Shown: positions 16,257-24,547, counted from the first letter of the stretch. The stretch: DNA of 64,000 bases from Bacteroidales bacterium WCE2004 (GCA_900167895.1 FUZR01000001.1:291144-355143), one strand, 5' to 3'. Notes: generated by a model not told the origin, from the sequence alone. Numbers and translations: made by a program.

Positions 16257-17417
16257 TTATTTCTTCGGGCGAAGGATGACGGTGCGGCTCAGCACGTCGT
16301 TGTTGAAGAAGATCGGATCGACACCACCGTTGGCGCTGGTCTCGAGCTTGTCGGCAGGGACACCGAGGCTGACGAGGTAGTCGAAGACCACCTTGGCGCG
16401 CTGCTCGGAGAGAACCTGGTTGCGCTTGACGCTGCCCGTCTTCTTGTCGGCGTAGCCGGCGACGGAGATGACGGCGTCGATGTCCTTGATCTCCTCAGCA
16501 AAGATCTGGAGGCGAGCCTTGTCCTTCTGGGAGAGGACGGCCTTGTCGAGCTCGAAGAAGACAGCGGTGGAAGCAGGGATCTCCTTGTTGATGTACTTCT
16601 CGACCTCCTTGATGACTTCCTTCTCGACAACCTTCTCGACGATCTTCGGGTTCTTGGCGGCGTAGTCGCGGGCCAGAGCGTCAGCAGCCTCCTTGGAGAG
16701 GTAGCCGGCAGCAGCGGCAGCAGCGGCGGCACGGGCGAACTTGCCGTGCTTGCCACCGATGGTCCAGATGGCGTTGAGGGTCACGCGGCCGGTGCCCTCA
16801 CCCTTGCGATACTGGGAAGCGTCGCCGAACACGGACGGGGTGATGCCGAAACGGCCTTCGAGAGCGAGCTCAAAAGCATTGGTGAAGTTGTAGCCAAAGC
16901 CGAGACCGGCGGTGGCACCGACGCGGGCGCGGAGGCCTTCAGCCTCGCGGACGAGCATCTTGCCGGCGGTCTGCTGGGCAGCGTTCACGAACTCGGTGCC
17001 GACGGAGGAGAAGTTCACGGTCGGGCCGACGAAACCATAGACGTCGAACTTGGCGAGGTCCTCAGCGAAGATGTTGCTGAAGTTGATGATACCATCGAGG
17101 TTGATCTCACCGAAGAGTTTGTTCTTGGCGGAGAAAATCTCGTTGTTGGCGCCGAAGTTGGTAGCATTGCCATCCTTCTTGTCGAGGGTCTGGAAAGGAC
17201 CGCCGATGACACCACGCACACCCCAAACCGGAGTGATGTACTTGCCGACCATGATATTGCCGTAGACGGAAGGGGTGTTGAAGCCACCGTTGTAGACGGA
17301 GATGATACCGCCACCGATGCCGACGAACACATCATTTCCCTTATAAGCAGTCTGAGCGTTAGCGGCGAGCGTACCGGCCGCAAGAGCGATAGACAGAGCA
17401 ATAACTTTGAGTTTCAT
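16257..17417 (-). CDS. OmpA family outer membrane protein
   Basis: A 386-residue protein with signal peptide (cleavage near ANAQ), an N-terminal eight-strand-type beta barrel region (about 25-240) and a C-terminal OmpA domain (about 265-386) that binds peptidoglycan, seen in AVFFELDKAVLSQKDKARL and the RNQVLSEQRAKVV stretch. It anchors the outer membrane to the wall. It is 55 nt after a DUF3869-like gene on the same strand, with a TTAAACGTTTAA palindrome between them, and has a strong terminator, so it may be highly expressed. Confidence 0.9.
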   Translation of the reverse strand: MKLKVIALSIALAAGTLAANAQTAYKGNDVFVGIGGGIISVYNGGFNTPSVYGNIMVGKYITPVWGVRGVIGGPFQTLDKKDGNATNFGANNEIFSAKNKLFGEINLDGIINFSNIFAEDLAKFDVYGFVGPTVNFSSVGTEFVNAAQQTAGKMLVREAEGLRARVGATAGLGFGYNFTNAFELALEGRFGITPSVFGDASQYRKGEGTGRVTLNAIWTIGGKHGKFARAAAAAAAAGYLSKEAADALARDYAAKNPKIVEKVVEKEVIKEVEKYINKEIPASTAVFFELDKAVLSQKDKARLQIFAEEIKDIDAVISVAGYADKKTGSVKRNQVLSEQRAKVVFDYLVSLGVPADKLETSANGGVDPIFFNNDVLSRTVILRPKK

Positions 17418-17429
17418 ATCGTTTTTCTT

Positions 17430-17441
17430 TTAAACGTTTAA
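17430..17441. promoter_or_regulatory. TTAAACGTTTAA palindrome before ompA-like gene
   Basis: Perfect 12-bp palindrome 13 nt upstream of the OmpA-like ATG, identical to the third site of the array at 23855-23907. It could be an operator or a leader element. Confidence 0.45.
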
Positions 17442-17472
17442 CAATCAGAGGATGATAAAATTGGTCTAGGAT

Positions 17473-18471
17473 TTACTCGTTGAAGGAGATACCGCCACCG
17501 GCATTCTCACCACCGTGAGCGTGGCCGTGGCCCTCCTCATAGTGACCGGCGGCACCCGGATAAGGAAGCTCCTTGACACCGTAAGTGCACTCGTACTTCT
17601 CGGCCTTGACGGAAGCGACCGTGAAAGGCTCGGCAGAAGCAAGCAGTTTGCCTTCCGCATCGACAGGAGCGGAGCCGTCGGCGTTGAGCTTGGCAGCGAT
17701 GATGCTCCGGGTGACAGGGGTCGTAATCTGGCGGACGATGACATTCCACATGGCCCAGGCAGAGACCTTGAACTCGTAGTTCACGGTCGTCTCCTTGAGG
17801 TCGGCGGCCTTCACGCTCTCAACCCAATCCTTGACGACGACAGCCTCGCCAGGATAGACGGTCTCGAAACCGGCATAGTCAGGGAACACCACGTCAGTAC
17901 CGGCGGAATAGCCCTCCTTGACAGGGATGGAAACGGAGCCGGACAGCATGTTCTCGGAATTGTTGACATACCAGGACTCGACGCCCTCGTGCGTGTAAGT
18001 GTAAGTGGTAAAGTGGGAATTGGCCAGCAGGCCGATGTTCTCGGAAGCCTCGCCAGCCTTCTCGTCAAACATGAAGTACCAGCCATCGACACTCTCGCCG
18101 ACACGGATGCTGCCGGAGAGCTGGGCGACCTGACCTGCGAGCAGGTTGGGAACGGTCACCGTAGTGGAAACAGGAGTGATGATCTGATCACCGGAAGCGG
18201 TGAGGGTCAGGACTTGCTCGGAAATGGCTTCGCTCTCTGCAGCATAGAAAGTGATAAGGGCCTTGTTGCCCGAATAGGCAATGGCTTTGTTCGGCAGGCT
18301 CTCGTATCCGGTAATCTCGAATTTACCGGTGATGGCGCTACCGTCGAGTTTCACGACTTCAACCGCGATCGTGCCTTTTGCACCGTCCAGCTTGAAAGCG
18401 GTTTCGATCTGCTCAGGCGTGCAGGCAGCAATGACACCTGCGAACGCAATGAGTGAAAATAACTTTTTCAT
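17473..18471 (-). CDS. DUF3869-like lipoprotein with His-rich tail
   Basis: A 332-residue predicted lipoprotein (signal MKKLFSLIAFAGVIAACTP, lipobox ending at Cys17). The N-terminal 120 residues form a beta-rich region resembling the Bacteroidales DUF3869 family; the remainder is unassigned. The C-terminus is strikingly rich in His and Gly (GHYEEGHGHAHGGENAGGG), suggesting metal binding. It is in the same orientation as the OmpA-like gene, 55 nt upstream, so a functional link in the envelope is possible. Family name is from memory; no function is known. Confidence 0.6.
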   Translation of the reverse strand: MKKLFSLIAFAGVIAACTPEQIETAFKLDGAKGTIAVEVVKLDGSAITGKFEITGYESLPNKAIAYSGNKALITFYAAESEAISEQVLTLTASGDQIITPVSTTVTVPNLLAGQVAQLSGSIRVGESVDGWYFMFDEKAGEASENIGLLANSHFTTYTYTHEGVESWYVNNSENMLSGSVSIPVKEGYSAGTDVVFPDYAGFETVYPGEAVVVKDWVESVKAADLKETTVNYEFKVSAWAMWNVIVRQITTPVTRSIIAAKLNADGSAPVDAEGKLLASAEPFTVASVKAEKYECTYGVKELPYPGAAGHYEEGHGHAHGGENAGGGISFNE

Positions 18472-18488
18472 TTCTTTTTAAATAAATA

Positions 18489-18501
18489 TTAAACGTTAAA
18501 C
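18489..18501. promoter_or_regulatory. Near-palindrome TTAAACGTTAAAC in the DUF3869-like leader
   Basis: Same core (AAACGTT) and same distance (about 20 nt) from the start codon as the palindrome before the OmpA-like gene. Confidence 0.35.
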
Positions 18502-18563
18502 TTTTTCCTGTTTTTGGTCCTGGAGAGGGTCTCCCACTCCACGACATACCACTTTACGAAAGA

Positions 18564-18571
18564 CAAATATA
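18564..18571 (-). promoter_or_regulatory. -7 promoter box (TATATTTG) of the DUF3869/OmpA genes
   Basis: Perfect box on the minus strand, giving an untranslated leader of roughly 85-90 nt, longer than most in this window. Confidence 0.6.
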
Positions 18572-18637
18572 TCTCACAAAAACCGAAAAAACAAGTCTTT
18601 TAGCAAGTTTTTAGCCTTTCAGGGGGGTTCGGTGCCT

Positions 18638-19891
18638 TTATTTATCTATTTGACCTTCTATATAATACGGGTTATAATAGTTCTTGCTGACCAGGTTGTC
18701 CGCCGCTTCCGTACGGAATTCCTTGTAGTAATATTGCTCGTTGTTGGCATTGTAATCGAAGGTGGTCTGGCCGGACGTGGTGATGCGCGGCACATGTCCA
18801 TGGCGGCGCGCCCGATAGGGCGGCAGGGACACATGGATCCGGAAACCGCCGTTGGTATGCGGCTGGACGCTCTTCGGCTTCAAGCCGCCGTGGCCGTCGA
18901 ACAGCAGCCCGCGCTCGGCGTAAAAACCGATGGAGCAATGCCGGAAGTGCCTGATCATCTCGAACTTAAGGCCGTAGTCGCCGAACAGGAAACGCTGCGC
19001 GCGCAGCGTGAACTGCGTATTCAGGGCAGCATTGTAATAGTTGCCGGCCAGGTTCCAGACGAACTGCGGCTCCCAGTAATACTTCCACTTGAATCCGACG
19101 AAATACCCCTCCGAGACCAGCCCCAGCTGCGTGTCGACCCAGAAGCGCTCGTTGGGGAACCAGTAAGCGGCCTCGAGCGCGGCGCCGAAGCGGTTGCCCG
19201 TGAACTGTCCGACCGTGAACTTGCCCAGGATATTGAGATGCCAGGGGTCCCGGAACCGCTGGGAGAGGGAGATGACGCCCGGATGGACCAGGTGATACTT
19301 GTTCTCGAAGAAATCGGTGAAGACCGGGATGACGAGCTGATAGGAGAAACGGGCGCCCGGCCAGAGGTCGACCTCAAGGGCCGGTTTGAGCTCCCACAGG
19401 GTCTGGTAGACCTGCGTGATGATCAGGTTCGTCAGCGAGAGCACCGGATAGACCGTGATGTCCGTCCTCAACGATGAATTGTTCATCATCGGCTGCTTCC
19501 GGACGGCATCCCAGGAGGCGTCGAGACGCTTGGTCGTGTGCCAGGAGCCGGTCTCGGGGCGGAAGGAAATCGTGACCTCGGGGATCTTGCCGGCCGTGCC
19601 GATGAGCTTGACGGGCTTGGAGGCGTCCAGGCCGCTCCCCTCGAGGATCTGCACGGCGCGGGCGAATCCCTCGGCGGGCAGCTTGTAGTAGTCGTTTTCA
19701 ACGGTGAAGGCCGTGAACTCCGGCGTCTCGACGGCACGCACGTTGACGAAGCCGGCCTCGACGAGGCGCTGCGCCGCGGACGCGAGGCGGGAAGCCTGCG
19801 TGCTGTCGGCGGGAGACGCATCCTGCGCCGCCGACGCCAGCGGCGTCAGGAACGGGAGAAGTGCGATAAGCCAGGTCAGTCTCTTCATCAT
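18638..19891 (-). CDS. YjbH-like outer membrane beta-barrel protein
   Basis: A 417-residue secreted protein with a signal peptide (LASAAQ cleavage region). A short helical/beta N-terminal domain is followed by many alternating aromatic-rich strands (FSYQLVIPVFTDFF, FGDYGLKFEMIRHF, CSIGFYAERG), fitting an outer membrane barrel of the YjbH type, linked elsewhere to exopolysaccharide export. The assignment is from pattern and moderate. I start at the first of two ATG codons (MMKRLTW); a GTG six codons upstream is unlikely. It follows the TapB-like gene by 22 nt, so both may serve one envelope process. Confidence 0.65.
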   Translation of the reverse strand: MMKRLTWLIALLPFLTPLASAAQDASPADSTQASRLASAAQRLVEAGFVNVRAVETPEFTAFTVENDYYKLPAEGFARAVQILEGSGLDASKPVKLIGTAGKIPEVTISFRPETGSWHTTKRLDASWDAVRKQPMMNNSSLRTDITVYPVLSLTNLIITQVYQTLWELKPALEVDLWPGARFSYQLVIPVFTDFFENKYHLVHPGVISLSQRFRDPWHLNILGKFTVGQFTGNRFGAALEAAYWFPNERFWVDTQLGLVSEGYFVGFKWKYYWEPQFVWNLAGNYYNAALNTQFTLRAQRFLFGDYGLKFEMIRHFRHCSIGFYAERGLLFDGHGGLKPKSVQPHTNGGFRIHVSLPPYRARRHGHVPRITTSGQTTFDYNANNEQYYYKEFRTEAADNLVSKNYYNPYYIEGQIDK

Positions 19892-19913
19892 TCGAACTTC
19901 GAATTCCACAAAG

Positions 19914-20597
19914 TTAATAAATTTTCAGGACTTCCGTCGTATCCAGCGTGAGTCCGTCTCGGCTGCGGCGGTAGGTGTCGTGCCGGACAGGGCCGACGCC
20001 CGCGGCATACCAGCTCTCGGAGACCGTGTCGCGGTTGCGGCCGACGCCGCGTTCCACCTTGTGCTCGCGGATCACCACGCAGTCGAATTCCCCCGCGGGG
20101 ACGCGGATCCGCTCGAAGCGGAGGACTTCCCTTTCGGTCAGGTCCATCGTGTGGACCATGACGCCGGTCCGGACCGTGCAGTGCGCGTCCGGCAGCCGGT
20201 CGCCCGGTTTCATTCCGGCCGGGAGCAGGGCCGGGGCCGTCTCGACCTGCTGGCCGGCGGCCGGGAACAGGTTGTGGAGGATGCTTTTCAGCGAAGCGCC
20301 GAGGTCCTGGCAGACGGTGCCGTCGGCGGTGACGGTCGCCGTCATCGGGGCGGCCCCGCCATAGAGCGCTTTGCCGCCCGGGCCGCGCAGGGTGAAGACA
20401 TAGCCGACGACGCGCGCGGTCCCGTCTTCCCGAACGCCGGTGTATTCCATCGTCGTGCTCCGCTCGAAACGGCCGTTGGAGGCCTTGTGGCGTTCGTACA
20501 CGAGGGTGCGGCCGGGCTGCATGCAGATATACGGCTCTCCGGCCCGCGCGAGGAAACCCGCGAACAGAAGCAAGAATGCCAATTGGATGCGCTTCAT
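19914..20597 (-). CDS. TapB/DUF3108-like secreted protein
   Basis: A 227-residue protein with signal peptide (MKRIQLAFLLLFAGFLARAG). The segments MQPGRTLVYER, VPAGEFDCVVI and SESWYAAGVGPVRHDTY are typical of the TapB/DUF3108-like beta-rich family of periplasmic or outer membrane proteins of unknown function. The start is set by the signal peptide; the longer upstream reading frame runs back into the GH51 gene on the other strand and is not coding. Its promoter box ends 4 nt before the ATG. First gene of a pair with the YjbH-like barrel. Confidence 0.65.
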   Translation of the reverse strand: MKRIQLAFLLLFAGFLARAGEPYICMQPGRTLVYERHKASNGRFERSTTMEYTGVREDGTARVVGYVFTLRGPGGKALYGGAAPMTATVTADGTVCQDLGASLKSILHNLFPAAGQQVETAPALLPAGMKPGDRLPDAHCTVRTGVMVHTMDLTEREVLRFERIRVPAGEFDCVVIREHKVERGVGRNRDTVSESWYAAGVGPVRHDTYRRSRDGLTLDTTEVLKIY

Positions 20598-20601
20598 GCT
20601 G

Positions 20602-20609
20602 CAAAGATG
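20602..20609 (-). promoter_or_regulatory. -7-like box (CATCTTTG) 4 nt before the TapB-like ATG
   Basis: One mismatch to TAnnTTTG on the minus strand; spacing of 4 nt to the start codon suggests a leaderless transcript. Confidence 0.4.
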
Positions 20610-20688
20610 CGAAAAAATGGCCGCAATCCTGCCGCGCAGGGCTTTTTTTTGTATCTTCGCGCAAATTAAAAAACCAATAGTATCCCGC

Positions 20689-22662
20689 ATGAACCGCTCT
20701 CGCATCCTCTTCCTGTGCGCCGCGGCGCTGCTCGCGCTGCCTGCCGCCGCGCAGACGCTCGACGTCAACCTGTCCAAACCCGGCGCCCGCATCCAGCCGA
20801 CCATGTATGGCATCTTCTTCGAAGACATCAATTTCGCCGCCGACGGCGGGCTTTATGCCGAACTGGTCAAGAACCGCTCCTTCGAGTTCCCGCAGGACGC
20901 CCTGCAGGGCTGGACGCCTTTCGGGCGCGTGGCCGTGCGGGACGACGGCCCGTTCGTCCGCAATCCGCACTACGTGCGCCTGTCCGACCCCGGGCACGCC
21001 CAGAAATGGACCGGCCTGGACAACCACGGATTCTTCGGCATCGGCCTGCAGGCAGGCGCGACCTACCGTTTCAGCGTGTGGGCGCGCGTGCCCGAAGGGG
21101 GCAGCGCGACCCTGCGCGTCGAATTCGTCGACCCTGCCTCGGCGGGCGAGCAGCAGGCTTTCGCCCAGGAGCGCGTCGTCGTCTCCTCGGGCGAATGGAA
21201 GCAGTATGAAGTGGTGATGACCGCCGGCCGGACCCTCCCCAAGGCGACGCTGCGGATCTTCCTCGAGAGCCGGGGTGTCACCGTGGACCTCGAGCATGTC
21301 TCCCTCTTCCCGACAGACACCTGGATGGGGCACCGCAACGGCCTGCGCAAGGACCTCGCCCAGGCGCTCGCCGACCTGCACCCCGGCGTCTTCCGCTTCC
21401 CGGGCGGCTGCATCGTCGAAGGCACGGACCTGGCGACCCGCTACAACTGGAAAGACAGCGTCGGGCCGGTGGAGAACCGCCCGCTCAACGAGAACCGCTG
21501 GGAGTACACCTTCACGCACCGTTTCTATCCCGACTATTTCCAGAGCTACGGCCTGGGCTTCTATGAGTTCTTCTGCCTCAGCGAGGAGATCGGCGCCGAG
21601 CCGCTCCCGATCCTGAGCTGCGGCCTCGCCTGCCAGTTCCAGAATGACGATCCGGCCGCCCACGCGCCCGTGGACGGGCTGGAGCCTTATATCCAGGATG
21701 CGCTGGACCTGATCGAATTCGCCAACGGCGGCACCGACACGCAGTGGGGCGCCGTCCGCGCACAGATGGGCCACCCGGCACCCTTCAACCTGAAGTTCAT
21801 CGGCATCGGCAACGAGCAGTGGGGCCCGGAGTACCCGGAGCGCCTGGAACCGTTCGTCAAGGCGCTCCGCGCCGCCCATCCCGAGATCCGCATCATCGGA
21901 TCGGCCGGCCCGGACTCCGAAGGCGCGCAGTTCGACTACCTCTGGCCGGAGATGCGCCGCCTGAAAGCCGACTACGTTGACGAGCACTACTATCGTCCCT
22001 ATGCCTGGTTCCTCAGCCAGGGCGCCCGCTATGACAACTACGACCGCAAGGGGCCGAAGGTCTTCGCGGGAGAATATGCCTGCCACGCGCAGGGGCGCAA
22101 GGTCAATCACTTCTACGCTTCCCTGCTCGAGGCGGCGTTCATGACCGGCCTCGAGCGCAACGCAGACCTGGTCCACATGGCCACCTACGCCCCGCTCTTC
22201 GCCCACGTCGAGGGTTGGCAGTGGCGTCCGGACCTGATCTGGTTCGACAACCTGCGCTCCGTGCGGAGCGCCAGCTGGCACGTCCAGGCGCTGTATTCCG
22301 AGTTCCGCGGCCAGCAGGTCCTGCGCACCACGCTGGACGGTGCTTTCGTGACCGGCGCCGAGGGCCAGGACGGGCTATTCGCCAGTTCCGTGCTGGACGG
22401 AGACCGGATCTATGTCAAGGTGGTCAACACGGCCGACACGCCGCGCTCCCTCACGCTCAATTTCTCCGGGCTGAAGAAGAAGCGCAGCGTCAGCCCCGTC
22501 GAGCGGGTGCGCTTCACCACGGACAAGCTCTACGAGGACAACACCCTGGACGCGCCCGGACAGATCGTGCCCGTGCGCGAGGCCCTGTCCGAAGCCGCGG
22601 AGATCACCCTGCCTCCCTGCTGCTTCGACATCTATGTATTCACGCTGAACACCAACAAGTAA
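20689..22662 (+). CDS. GH51 alpha-L-arabinofuranosidase
   Basis: A 657-residue secreted glycoside hydrolase of family 51 that removes alpha-L-arabinofuranosyl side groups from arabinoxylan, arabinan or similar. It has a signal peptide (cleaved near AAAQT), an N-terminal strand, a CBM4-like module (about 75-205), and the catalytic barrel with FRFPGGCIVEG, GIGNEQWG (acid/base Glu376) and FAGEYACH (nucleophile Glu462), followed by the C-terminal beta domain. I chose the ATG at 20689 because the signal peptide starts there. A weak box (TATCTTCG at 20652) lies upstream. RidA follows after 4 nt. Divergent from the TapB-like gene. Confidence 0.93.
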   Translation: MNRSRILFLCAAALLALPAAAQTLDVNLSKPGARIQPTMYGIFFEDINFAADGGLYAELVKNRSFEFPQDALQGWTPFGRVAVRDDGPFVRNPHYVRLSDPGHAQKWTGLDNHGFFGIGLQAGATYRFSVWARVPEGGSATLRVEFVDPASAGEQQAFAQERVVVSSGEWKQYEVVMTAGRTLPKATLRIFLESRGVTVDLEHVSLFPTDTWMGHRNGLRKDLAQALADLHPGVFRFPGGCIVEGTDLATRYNWKDSVGPVENRPLNENRWEYTFTHRFYPDYFQSYGLGFYEFFCLSEEIGAEPLPILSCGLACQFQNDDPAAHAPVDGLEPYIQDALDLIEFANGGTDTQWGAVRAQMGHPAPFNLKFIGIGNEQWGPEYPERLEPFVKALRAAHPEIRIIGSAGPDSEGAQFDYLWPEMRRLKADYVDEHYYRPYAWFLSQGARYDNYDRKGPKVFAGEYACHAQGRKVNHFYASLLEAAFMTGLERNADLVHMATYAPLFAHVEGWQWRPDLIWFDNLRSVRSASWHVQALYSEFRGQQVLRTTLDGAFVTGAEGQDGLFASSVLDGDRIYVKVVNTADTPRSLTLNFSGLKKKRSVSPVERVRFTTDKLYEDNTLDAPGQIVPVREALSEAAEITLPPCCFDIYVFTLNTNK

Positions 22663-22666
22663 TAAT

Positions 22667-23041
22667 ATGAAAAGAATCATCGCCACCCCCGAGGCTCCCA
22701 AAGCCGTCGGCCCCTACTCCCAGGCCGTAGAACTCAACGGCACGCTCTATGTGTCCGGCCAGCTGCCGGTCGATCCCGCCACCGGCAAGATGGCCGAGGG
22801 CATCGAGGCCCAGACGCGGCAGGCGCTGCGCAACATCGGCGCCATCCTCGCCGCCGCCGGCCTCGGCCATGCCGACATCGTCAAGACCACCGTCCTGCTT
22901 GCGGATATCGCCGACTTCGGTGCGATGAACGCCGTCTACGCCGAGTTCTTCCCCACCGACAAGCCCGCGCGCGTCTGCTACCAGGTCGCGGCGCTTCCGC
23001 TCGGTGCCCGCGTCGAGATCGACGCCGTCGCCGGCCGCTAG
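22667..23041 (+). CDS. ridA: RidA family reactive intermediate deaminase
   Basis: A 124-residue RidA/YjgF/UK114 protein that hydrolyses reactive enamine/imine intermediates such as 2-aminoacrylate released by PLP enzymes. Family signs are the N-terminal APKAVGPYSQA, the GTLYVSGQLPVDP segment and the C-terminal PARVCYQVAALPLGARVEID, where Arg binds the substrate carboxylate. It is only 4 nt after the GH51 gene and may be cotranscribed, though no functional link is evident. A long inverted-repeat element follows. Confidence 0.93.
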   Translation: MKRIIATPEAPKAVGPYSQAVELNGTLYVSGQLPVDPATGKMAEGIEAQTRQALRNIGAILAAAGLGHADIVKTTVLLADIADFGAMNAVYAEFFPTDKPARVCYQVAALPLGARVEIDAVAGR

Positions 23042-23058
23042 TTCTATTTGAGAGGAAC

Positions 23059-23178
23059 GTCAAGGGAGAACTGCCCCCGGGCAAACCATGCCACCCTCGG
23101 CTTAGAGGGAGGGGCCCGCTTCCGCAGGAAGTGGGAGGGGGAGCGAAGCGACGTTTGCCGGGGGCAGTTCTCCTTGAC
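23059..23178. repeat. Structured repeat element with 26-28-bp inverted ends
   Basis: The arms 23059-23086 and 23153-23178 are inverted repeats differing by two single-base bulges (CAAGGGAGAACTGCCCCC against its complement). The core is homologous to the dsbD element at 13444-13538. It fills the gap between convergent ridA and the glycosylase-like gene and could act as a bidirectional terminator, though it lacks a T-run. Confidence 0.8.
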
Positions 23179-23185
23179 GGACCGG

Positions 23186-23803
23186 TCAGAGGAAGAGGCG
23201 GCGGTAAAAGGCGGCCTTTTTGTCGAGGGAGAGCGGATAGGCACGGGAGGAGGAAGGCATGCGCCACCATTCGAGCGAGCGGTCCCAGACCCGGATCCGC
23301 ACACAGTCGCCAATAGGCGGCAACTGAAGCGGAGCCCCGCACTCCCCTCCTTCCTGAAGCGTGGCAGCGCCGGCAGCAGAGAGGATGGCGGCGAGTTCGT
23401 CGCTGGCCTTGCCGCCCGTCGTGACGAGGCGGCGGCAGGCCGGCATCCGGGCGAGCAGCGCCCCGACGTCGGTCGGCTCCAGGATTTCCAGGAAGGCGTC
23501 GGAGGCATTGTCTTTCAGGCGCCGGACGGCCGTGGCGGTGTCGAAGAAGGCCAGCCCGCGCTCCTCGCAGAACGCCTCGATCCGCTCCCGGTCGAAACCC
23601 CTGCGCCCCTCCCCCGGCCGCAACTCGAACCACCGGGCGTCGCCGAAATGGATCAGCCCCTGGATCCGCCAGAAATCATTGATGAAATTGGGATAGAAAA
23701 AATCCATCGACCAACGCTCCCGCGGCGGCGGGAAACTGCCGAGGAAGAGCGTCGTCGCCCCGGCGGGCAGAAACGGCTCCAGCGGATGTCGTTCGATGGT
23801 CAT
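23186..23803 (-). CDS. Uracil-DNA glycosylase superfamily protein
   Basis: A 205-residue protein resembling the uracil-DNA-glycosylase-like family. The N-terminal LGSFPPPRERWSMDFFYPN carries the GSFPP segment in place of the usual glycosylase motif I, and the C-terminal RMPSSSRAYPL block is the likely motif II. Members probably excise damaged or mismatched bases, but substrate is not established for this branch. The ATG follows a TAACTTTG box by 4 nt. The gene is divergent from the SANT-like gene across a palindrome array. Confidence 0.75.
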   Translation of the reverse strand: MTIERHPLEPFLPAGATTLFLGSFPPPRERWSMDFFYPNFINDFWRIQGLIHFGDARWFELRPGEGRRGFDRERIEAFCEERGLAFFDTATAVRRLKDNASDAFLEILEPTDVGALLARMPACRRLVTTGGKASDELAAILSAAGAATLQEGGECGAPLQLPPIGDCVRIRVWDRSLEWWRMPSSSRAYPLSLDKKAAFYRRLFL

Positions 23804-23807
23804 ACCG

Positions 23808-23815
23808 CAAAGTTA
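23808..23815 (-). promoter_or_regulatory. -7 box (TAACTTTG) 4 nt before the glycosylase-like ATG
   Basis: Perfect TAnnTTTG on the minus strand with 4-nt spacing to the start, suggesting a leaderless mRNA. Confidence 0.55.
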
Positions 23816-23854
23816 GCGCTTTCTCTCCACAAATTGAACGCTTATCCGGCAGGC

Positions 23855-23907
23855 GAAACGTTTCGCGCGACGGGCCAAACGTTTAACGGATTCAATTAAA
23901 CGTTTAA
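23855..23907. promoter_or_regulatory. Array of three AAACGTTT palindromes at 21-bp spacing
   Basis: GAAACGTTTC (23855-23864), CAAACGTTTA (23876-23885) and TTAAACGTTTAA (23896-23907) have centres at 23859.5, 23880.5 and 23901.5. The exact 21-bp period equals two helical turns, so bound dimers would sit on one DNA face. The core matches operators of LacI/PurR-type regulators. The array is about equally far from both divergent transcription starts. Confidence 0.7.
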
Positions 23908-23944
23908 CTTGCAGAAAGCCTTTTCACTTTCCACAAAAAAGCTT

Positions 23945-23952
23945 TATCCTTG
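23945..23952 (+). promoter_or_regulatory. -7-like box (TATCCTTG) of the SANT-like gene
   Basis: One mismatch to TAnnTTTG, 41 nt before the ATG at 23994 and downstream of the palindrome array. Confidence 0.45.
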
Positions 23953-23993
23953 CAGCCGGAGTGATGCCCAGTTCAACTTAAACACTTCAAAAA

Positions 23994-24530
23994 ATGGAAT
24001 CTTCCAACACCCCGCTTCCCGCCTCCCAGACAGTGGAGGCCCGCATCCAGACCATCCTGGACGAGCAACGTGCCCAGGCGCACGATGCCCTGGACGACCT
24101 GATGTACGAATCCTTCCTGGAGATCGGCGCATTGCTCTCGGCCCCGGATACGCCCGCCAGGGCCGTCGCCGGCCTCTCCCCCAGGACCCTCCAGCTGATC
24201 CGGCAGCACCACGACGCCGGCGACCTCGCCGAGTGGCTCGCCGCCGGCGCCGGCGGCACCAAGAGCATCTGCATCTCCCAGTTCCTCAACCTCAACGCCC
24301 TGCAGATGCAGGAGCTTCGCGCCCGTTTCCCGCGCGCCTTCACGAAATGGGCGGCCGAAGAGGACCAGACCCTGCTGGCCCAGTACCAGGACGCCACGGC
24401 ACAAGGCCAAAAGGTCAACTGGGGCGCGCTGGCCGGCCGGTTCGGCCGCAACGTCAACGCCATCAAGCTCCGCCTGGAGCACCTGGGCGTCAACCTGGGC
24501 CCCGACGCCGGCCACTCACGCCGCTCCTGA
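23994..24530 (+). CDS. Protein with C-terminal SANT/Myb-like DNA-binding motif
   Basis: A 178-residue protein of unknown family. Residues about 1-110 are helical with no known domain. Residues about 117-168 (FTKWAAEEDQTLLAQY, then VNWGALAGRFGRNVNAIKLR) look like a SANT/Myb-type three-helix motif, with tryptophans at the expected places, and suggest DNA or chromatin-like binding. No signal peptide. The upstream region contains three phased palindromes, so the gene may be under multi-site control or control itself. A GC-rich hairpin follows the stop. Function unknown. Confidence 0.65.
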   Translation: MESSNTPLPASQTVEARIQTILDEQRAQAHDALDDLMYESFLEIGALLSAPDTPARAVAGLSPRTLQLIRQHHDAGDLAEWLAAGAGGTKSICISQFLNLNALQMQELRARFPRAFTKWAAEEDQTLLAQYQDATAQGQKVNWGALAGRFGRNVNAIKLRLEHLGVNLGPDAGHSRRS

Positions 24531-24547
24531 GCCCGGCACCAATACAA

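Noticed and set aside
19888..22281. Long minus-strand frame across GH51 and the TapB-like gene
   Set aside because: Overlaps both real genes in other frames and has no recognisable domain.
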